This document shows, piece after piece, positions 6,677 through 8,933 of a DNA stretch of 8,933 nt. Source of the stretch: an uncultured Eubacteriales bacterium (GTDB lineage: Bacteria > Bacillota > Clostridia > Christensenellales > CAG-138); the NCBI GenBank assembly GCA_900543475.1, contig UQRU01000089.1:1-8933 (forward strand), read 5' to 3'. The position numbers and the translations under genes were made by a program. Numbering within the stretch: the stretch's first letter is position 1; each line of letters opens with the position of its first letter. A model generated the notes under the pieces. That model saw only the letters and a program-made list of their open reading frames with translations. It did no database searches and was not told the DNA's origin.

Positions 6677-6685
6677 GGGCTGAAA

Positions 6686-6690
6686 CCTCC
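6686..6690 (-). promoter_or_regulatory. Ribosome binding site that fixes the minus-strand GNAT start
   Basis: GGAGG on the minus strand, nine bases before the ATG at 6676. It lies downstream of the alternative ATG at 6712, so it can only serve the shorter form. Confidence 0.75.
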
Positions 6691-6738
6691 AGGCCAAAAA
6701 ATAAATATGCAAAAACTGTGAGTATGCAGCTAGGAACT

Positions 6739-6767
6739 AGTATAATTCCCCAGCAGAAATGGGTCAA
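6739..6767 (-). promoter_or_regulatory. Promoter of the minus-strand GNAT gene
   Basis: On the minus strand TTGACC (6767-6762) is followed by 17 bases and TATACT (6744-6739). Its -35 lies within a direct repeat, GGGTCA at 6761-6766 and again at 6768-6773 on the plus strand, a possible operator. A TATAAT on the plus strand (6741-6746) overlaps this -10 but lacks a matching -35. Confidence 0.72.
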
Positions 6768-6844
6768 GGGTCATATTCTACCAGGCCCAACAGGAGAATA
6801 CCCCAATGGAAGATATTTTTGTATAAAAAGCAAAAGGTTGGCTC

Positions 6845-6873
6845 TTGGCAAGGAAGAAAGCATGCCCTATAAT
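6845..6873 (+). promoter_or_regulatory. Promoter of the L,D-transpeptidase operon
   Basis: TTGGCA (6845-6850), a 17-base spacer and a perfect TATAAT (6868-6873). Transcription would begin near 6880, giving a leader of about 30 bases that includes GGGAGG at 6900-6905. Confidence 0.82.
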
Positions 6874-6910
6874 ATAAGGAAATCGATGAATTTTTCTGTG
6901 GGAGGAATCC

Positions 6911-7969
6911 ATGCCGAATCGGCTTTTGGGACGGTGCCTGGCCCTGACCTTGGCGCTGTTTGCTTTGTTGCCGTCTGTGGCCCTGGCCCGGGACGAACTG
7001 AAAAACACAGATCCGGAAAAATATTACATCGAGCTGGATACCCGGAACCAGGTGGTCACCGTTTACGAAAAGGATGACCAGGGGGAATATACCCGCATCG
7101 TCCGGCGGATGCTCTGTACCTCCGGCAAAACCGAGCCGGATGGCTTAGAACCCGCTACCCCTACCCCTTCCGGCCGCTGGAAGATCGGCGCCCGGGAACG
7201 GTTTGGGAAATTTGCCGCCTTTAATGCGGAATACGCCCGCTATTGGACCCAGGTGGTAGGAGGCATCTACTTCCATTCCATCATGTTTAGTAAGCGGGAT
7301 ATCACGACCCTGAAGAAAAGCCCGTATAATGGGCTGGGAAAGACCGGCTCCCATGGCTGCATTCGCCTCTATGTGGAGGATGCCAAGTGGTTATATTACC
7401 ATGCCTGCCCAGGCACCACGGTAAACGTGATCGCCCGGAAAGGGGATAGGGAGCTGACCGCTTCCTTGCGCAGCGAGATGTCCTTTTCGGAATATGACCT
7501 CTTCCAGCAGAACATCTACGATACGCCCCCCCTGCCGGACCGGTCCGCCTGGATCGTGGTGGATGGGGCCCAGATGCGTACCGGCAACGGAACCAACGAT
7601 AAGCTGATCCGCCGTCTCCCCGAGGGGACCCAGGTGGAGATCCTCCAGGAAGGCGATCCCTGGGTGAAGGTAAAGGTGGACGACCGGGAAGGCTATGTGA
7701 AACGCTGCTATATCACCTATACCCAAGGGGTCATGGAATCCCAGCCGGAAGGCCGGTATGTGGGCAGCACGGTATATTTATACGAAGAGCCCAGCACCAA
7801 GTCCACCCGCCTATACAAGGTGGCCCGGGATAGCACCATTGAGGTGGTGGCAGAGCTGACCAACGGGTGGACATTGGTGGATTACTGGGGGACTTTAGGC
7901 TATATCCAAAGCCGGCTCATCAAGACCGGCTGGGCTACCATTTACCACCAGGAGGAGGGGCAGGCATGA
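6911..7969 (+). CDS. Secreted L,D-transpeptidase (YkuD) with C-terminal SH3-like repeats
   Basis: 352-aa exported cell-wall enzyme. Residues 1-26 form a signal peptide (basic start, hydrophobic core about 10-20, cleavage likely after VALA at 26). The YkuD domain spans about 37-176: strand YYIELDTRNQVVTVY, His122 in YFHSIMF, and the catalytic loop GSHGCIRL (146-153) with nucleophile Cys150. This family forms 3-3 peptidoglycan cross-links or attaches ligands to the stem peptide. Two bacterial SH3-like modules follow: about 213-270 (VDGAQMRTGNG through VKRCYI) and 283-338 (STVYLYEEPS through IQSRLI), probably binding the wall. The ATG follows GGAGG (6901-6905) by five bases. The stop overlaps the next gene as ATGA, implying coupled expression. 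The enzymatic family is firm; the true substrate is not shown. Confidence 0.93.
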   Translation: MPNRLLGRCLALTLALFALLPSVALARDELKNTDPEKYYIELDTRNQVVTVYEKDDQGEYTRIVRRMLCTSGKTEPDGLEPATPTPSGRWKIGARERFGKFAAFNAEYARYWTQVVGGIYFHSIMFSKRDITTLKKSPYNGLGKTGSHGCIRLYVEDAKWLYYHACPGTTVNVIARKGDRELTASLRSEMSFSEYDLFQQNIYDTPPLPDRSAWIVVDGAQMRTGNGTNDKLIRRLPEGTQVEILQEGDPWVKVKVDDREGYVKRCYITYTQGVMESQPEGRYVGSTVYLYEEPSTKSTRLYKVARDSTIEVVAELTNGWTLVDYWGTLGYIQSRLIKTGWATIYHQEEGQA

Positions 7970-8697
7970 AGCGGGGATTGGCGATTTTCCTGGCGGTGGT
8001 GTTGACCATAGGGGCCGTCGGTTTTATAGGGCTGTGTCTGGAGTCTCTGCAGGGCGGAGACGTCCCCGCCTTTGTGAAGAACCTAGCTCTGGTGCAGACG
8101 CCTTCCCCCACCCCCACCTTGGCTCCTACCCCAACCCCGACCCCTGTGCCTACGCCGACCCCTTTGACGGAGGATCCTGCGGTATGCGCGGCCATGGCCT
8201 GGGACGCCTTGTTTACCTATCCCGCCCATGAGGCGCCCATCCGGGTGCTGGCTCTGCTGGATACGCCGGGCAGCCCGGGGGATGTGATCTTTCAGGAGAT
8301 GGTACAGGCTGGCAAGTTGCAGCCCAAAGGGGTATATTATGCCAACCTGCCTCCCGCGACCCCCGCGCCCAGCGGATCCCCTTCAGAGGGCGAAACCCCA
8401 ATGCCGGCGGAGACCCCGGCCTTGCCGTTGGACGCAGGGGCATGGACAGCACAAGCCTTGGATGGGGTGCCGGTAGGCTTGCTGGATAGCATCTATGCGG
8501 AGACCCCCCAGCTGGCCATGGACGCCTATCGGGCGCTTCGGGCTGCAAACCGCAACGATGCGGTGGAGGTGATCTGCGCCGGCATTACCCAGGAGATCCT
8601 GGACGCCATGGTGGAAGACCACTTTTCCATGGGGGCTGCAGCAGGGCTTTATGAAAACCAGATCCGGGTGGTTTACGCGGAGGAATTTCAGCCTTAA
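7966..8697 (+). CDS. Membrane-anchored Pro/Thr-linker protein of unknown function
   Basis: 243-aa protein I do not recognise with certainty. Residues 5-24 form one hydrophobic segment after a short basic N-terminus (MKRG), a signal anchor or signal peptide. A Pro/Thr linker (45-67) follows, then a soluble part of about 175 residues, interrupted by a second Pro/Ser/Glu-rich stretch (129-154). The final third (LAMDAYRALRAANRNDAVEV, then ICAGITQEILDAMVED) faintly recalls the C-terminal lobe of type 1 periplasmic binding proteins; this is a weak inference and there is no complete two-lobe fold. The start at 7966 has GGAGGAGG (7951-7958) upstream and overlaps the transpeptidase stop by ATGA, so the two are expressed together and an envelope role is likely. 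In-frame ATG at 7867 lies inside the upstream gene and is rejected. Confidence 0.8.
   Translation: MKRGLAIFLAVVLTIGAVGFIGLCLESLQGGDVPAFVKNLALVQTPSPTPTLAPTPTPTPVPTPTPLTEDPAVCAAMAWDALFTYPAHEAPIRVLALLDTPGSPGDVIFQEMVQAGKLQPKGVYYANLPPATPAPSGSPSEGETPMPAETPALPLDAGAWTAQALDGVPVGLLDSIYAETPQLAMDAYRALRAANRNDAVEVICAGITQEILDAMVEDHFSMGAAAGLYENQIRVVYAEEFQP
8098..8166 (+). repeat. Pro/Thr linker coding repeat
   Basis: This encodes residues 45-67 of the anchored protein, a tract of Pro-Thr pairs with a C-rich, near-periodic CCN-ACN codon pattern. It is comparable in composition to the sortase linker at 756-833 and probably a spacer across the cell wall. Such tracts can change length by slippage. Confidence 0.7.
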
Positions 8698-8719
8698 TTC
8701 GATGGAAGAATAAGATCCG

Positions 8720-8745
8720 GGGCGCTGACGGCGAAGTCGGCGCCC
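8720..8745 (+). terminator. Probable terminator after the transpeptidase operon
   Basis: A 10-bp GC-rich stem (8720-8729 with 8736-8745, one G-T pair) has a GGCGAA loop and is followed by TTGCTTTG. The T-tract is interrupted, so it is weaker than the other terminators here, but it stands 23 bases after the last stop codon where one is expected. Confidence 0.6.
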
Positions 8746-8778
8746 TTGCTTTGCAATGGGGGCGTGGGAGCTATCCGG

Positions 8779-8933
<155 letters not shown>

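Noticed and set aside
6718..7077. A 119-codon plus-strand frame covering the transpeptidase promoter and signal peptide
   Set aside because: It lies out of frame with the YkuD gene, spans the TATAAT promoter and shows no family features.

Overview
The window looks like the end of a metagenome-assembled contig from a high-GC, Gram-positive anaerobe of the Clostridia (gut Oscillospiraceae/Christensenellales-like). This is inferred from strong GGAGG-type ribosome binding sites, TTGxCx-N17-TATAAT promoters, a class B sortase, an L,D-transpeptidase, clostridial-style ProC/ProB sequences and typical U-tailed hairpin terminators. I cannot name a species. The last ~150 bases are poly-G/poly-C artefact, not biology.

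Layout. (1) 1-104: tail of the preceding region with two tandem hairpin terminators. (2) 105-929, minus: class B sortase with a lipoprotein signal, driven by a near-consensus promoter at 979-1007. (3) 930-1232: divergent intergenic region with promoters for both neighbours and a hairpin. (4) 1233-2279, plus: MreB/Mbl actin homologue standing alone. (5) 2280-2464: long stem-loop upstream of the proline genes. (6) 2465-6085, plus: compact run proC-proB-proA-smr-GNAT. Start and stop codons overlap or nearly touch through smr, and the acetyltransferase follows after 36 bases. (7) 6101-6141: bidirectional terminator. (8) 6158-6676, minus: second GNAT acetyltransferase, convergent with the first and probably related to it. 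(9) 6677-6910: divergent promoter region. (10) 6911-8697, plus: secreted L,D-transpeptidase with SH3-like repeats, overlapping by ATGA a membrane-anchored Pro/Thr-linker protein of unknown function. (11) 8720-8745: hairpin, then the artefactual contig end.

How it fits together. Two themes dominate. One is the cell envelope: sortase, MreB, L,D-transpeptidase and its anchored partner. The other is the complete glutamate-to-proline pathway: ProB makes gamma-glutamyl phosphate, ProA reduces it to glutamate semialdehyde, which cyclises to pyrroline-5-carboxylate, and ProC reduces that to proline. The Smr and GNAT genes travel with the proline operon without an obvious biochemical link. Most of the window is ordinary core metabolism and envelope biology. 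The least-described item is the transpeptidase-linked protein at 7966-8697. I saw no mobile element, CRISPR array, tRNA, rRNA or defence system.
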